Shown: positions 30,793 to 31,606 of the stretch, in pieces | Numbering within the stretch: position 1 is the stretch's first letter | Layout: each line of letters opens with the position of its first letter | DNA from: Thoreauomyces humboldtii | Lineage: Eukaryota > Chytridiomycota > Chytridiomycetes > Spizellomycetales > Powellomycetaceae | Assembly: GCA_027596035.1 (NCBI GenBank) | Contig: JADGJA010000190.1 | Span: 1-31,606 of the forward strand | DNA: 31,606 bases | Reading direction: 5' to 3' | Program-made: the position numbers and the translations under genes | The notes under the pieces: model-generated | Seen by the model: the letters and a program-made list of their open reading frames with translations, nothing else | Databases searched by the model: none | Told to the model about the DNA's origin: nothing

Positions 30793-31606
30793 GAAGCATC
30801 CTGCTCCAACAAATGTTTGTATCTGCTGCTTCCTACATCATGATTCATTCGCATATTTGCAGATCTGGGCTTCATAGTTTGCCGGTCAAGTTCATCTTTG
30901 CCCGCTGGACAACAACTACTTGCACTTTGCGTGAGCACGAATGCAGGCGCAATCGTGCCAGACAGGGAAGCCGACCCTTCGGCTTTACTTTGCCTCATTG
31001 GAGCTCAAGATCACTTCATATGGTCTCACCCATGCACAACAAGCGAAATGTTTGCCCTATGGTTTTTCTCAACCGCCAGCATCTGAGACAGACAACCACG
31101 GAAGAGACATAGAATATAGAGCATCCGATCCTACCGACGATCTGAACGTTCCTCCGAAAAGGTGCTCAAAGACCACCGACAAGACCGGGTTTGGTCTGCG
31201 ATGCGCTGACTGCGAAATGTACACCACAAAAAGGGTGAGAACAGAGCCCCTCAAAGAAGCGCGAACGCCTCGATAAGAGGATATCTTCCGTGTGCCTCAG
31301 TCGCCAGCTTGAAGTAATTCAACATCGCGTGGGGGAGGGAAAAGGAACCATGAAGACCCCCAAACGCAGACGCTTGCGGAAGGTAACGAGTGGGGTGGGT
31401 ACGTTGCGTTCTGTCGTCCGTCTGCGGTCTGGGGCAGATGCGGGAATGTGTGAATGTGTGAGAATAGGGTGAGGCGGGTTGGTTCCGCCCTTTTATAGCA
31501 AAACAAAAAAAAACACATGGATCACGACAATTCGGCAGCCTACTTGTATGATGCCGCAAGATCTCAACGCGCAGCCTGGAAGCCTGGAACTTCCCCTCCC
31601 CCCCCC
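30793..31606. other. Terminal region without a supported gene
   Basis: Holds the 3' UTR of the preceding gene. On the minus strand a TATAAAA (complement of 31491-31497) is followed by pyrimidine-rich leader-like sequence and small frames, one of about 25 codons starting near 31328. These could be the first exon of a minus-strand gene, but I cannot assemble one. The window ends in a run of nine C. Confidence 0.4.
31491..31497 (-). promoter_or_regulatory. Minus-strand TATA box
   Basis: TATAAAA followed by GGGCGG on the minus strand, preceded by an A/T-rich tract (31498-31514). It is similar in form to the other two TATA boxes in the window and would drive leftward transcription from about 31460. 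Confidence 0.35.

Overview
The window is nuclear DNA of a filamentous or yeast-like fungus, most likely a basidiomycete. Genes are interrupted by short GT-AG introns (about 59-93 nt; splice sites were placed by reading frame, phase and conserved protein motifs). Several promoters carry a clear TATA box, and the gene content is fungal: a DUF1996 secreted protein, a Byr4/Bfa1-type spindle-pole protein, Rtc1/Sea2 and a sucrose-type sugar symporter. The basidiomycete assignment is an inference from intron density and from a diacylglycerol kinase with C1 domains. No ribosomal RNA, convincing tRNA, CRISPR array or intact transposon was seen.

Layout. 1-5.9 kb: two secreted proteins on the plus strand, a DUF1996 protein with a trefoil-like tail and a purple acid phosphatase with a Ser/Thr-rich, His-repeat N-terminus. 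6.0-7.8 kb: an unusual plus-strand gene whose single product combines a SET methyltransferase-like domain, a SUMO-interacting-motif-like sequence and a Rib2-type deaminase domain. 8.1-18.6 kb: a block of four minus-strand genes, namely Rtc1 (GATOR2/SEACAT subunit, 5 exons), a membrane-anchored diacylglycerol kinase (5 exons), an armadillo-like helical protein (5 exons, one with a GC-AG intron) and a small hydrophobic-hairpin protein. 19.3-24.1 kb: a plus-strand sugar/H+ symporter (5 exons) and a Byr4/Bfa1-like mitotic-exit GAP subunit (4 exons).

24.3-27 kb is different in character. A frameshifted, 5'-truncated thymidylate kinase (minus) lies head to head with a C-terminal fragment of an arginyl-tRNA synthetase (plus). 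They are followed by short direct repeats and a gene-poor stretch. This looks like a rearrangement or decay zone. 27.1-30.8 kb holds a long, low-complexity plus-strand gene with about ten [ST]PF motifs and four RRGS/RRSS motifs. The last 0.8 kb has no gene I can support, only a minus-strand TATA box.

The genes do not form a pathway cluster. The nutrient-related ones (phosphatase, sugar symporter, Rtc1/TORC1 signalling, lipid signalling by the kinase) are neighbours without evidence of co-regulation. The most noteworthy items are the SET-SIM-deaminase fusion, the paired gene fragments at 24.3-25.4 kb, the motif-array protein, and four introns that are multiples of three and lack stops.
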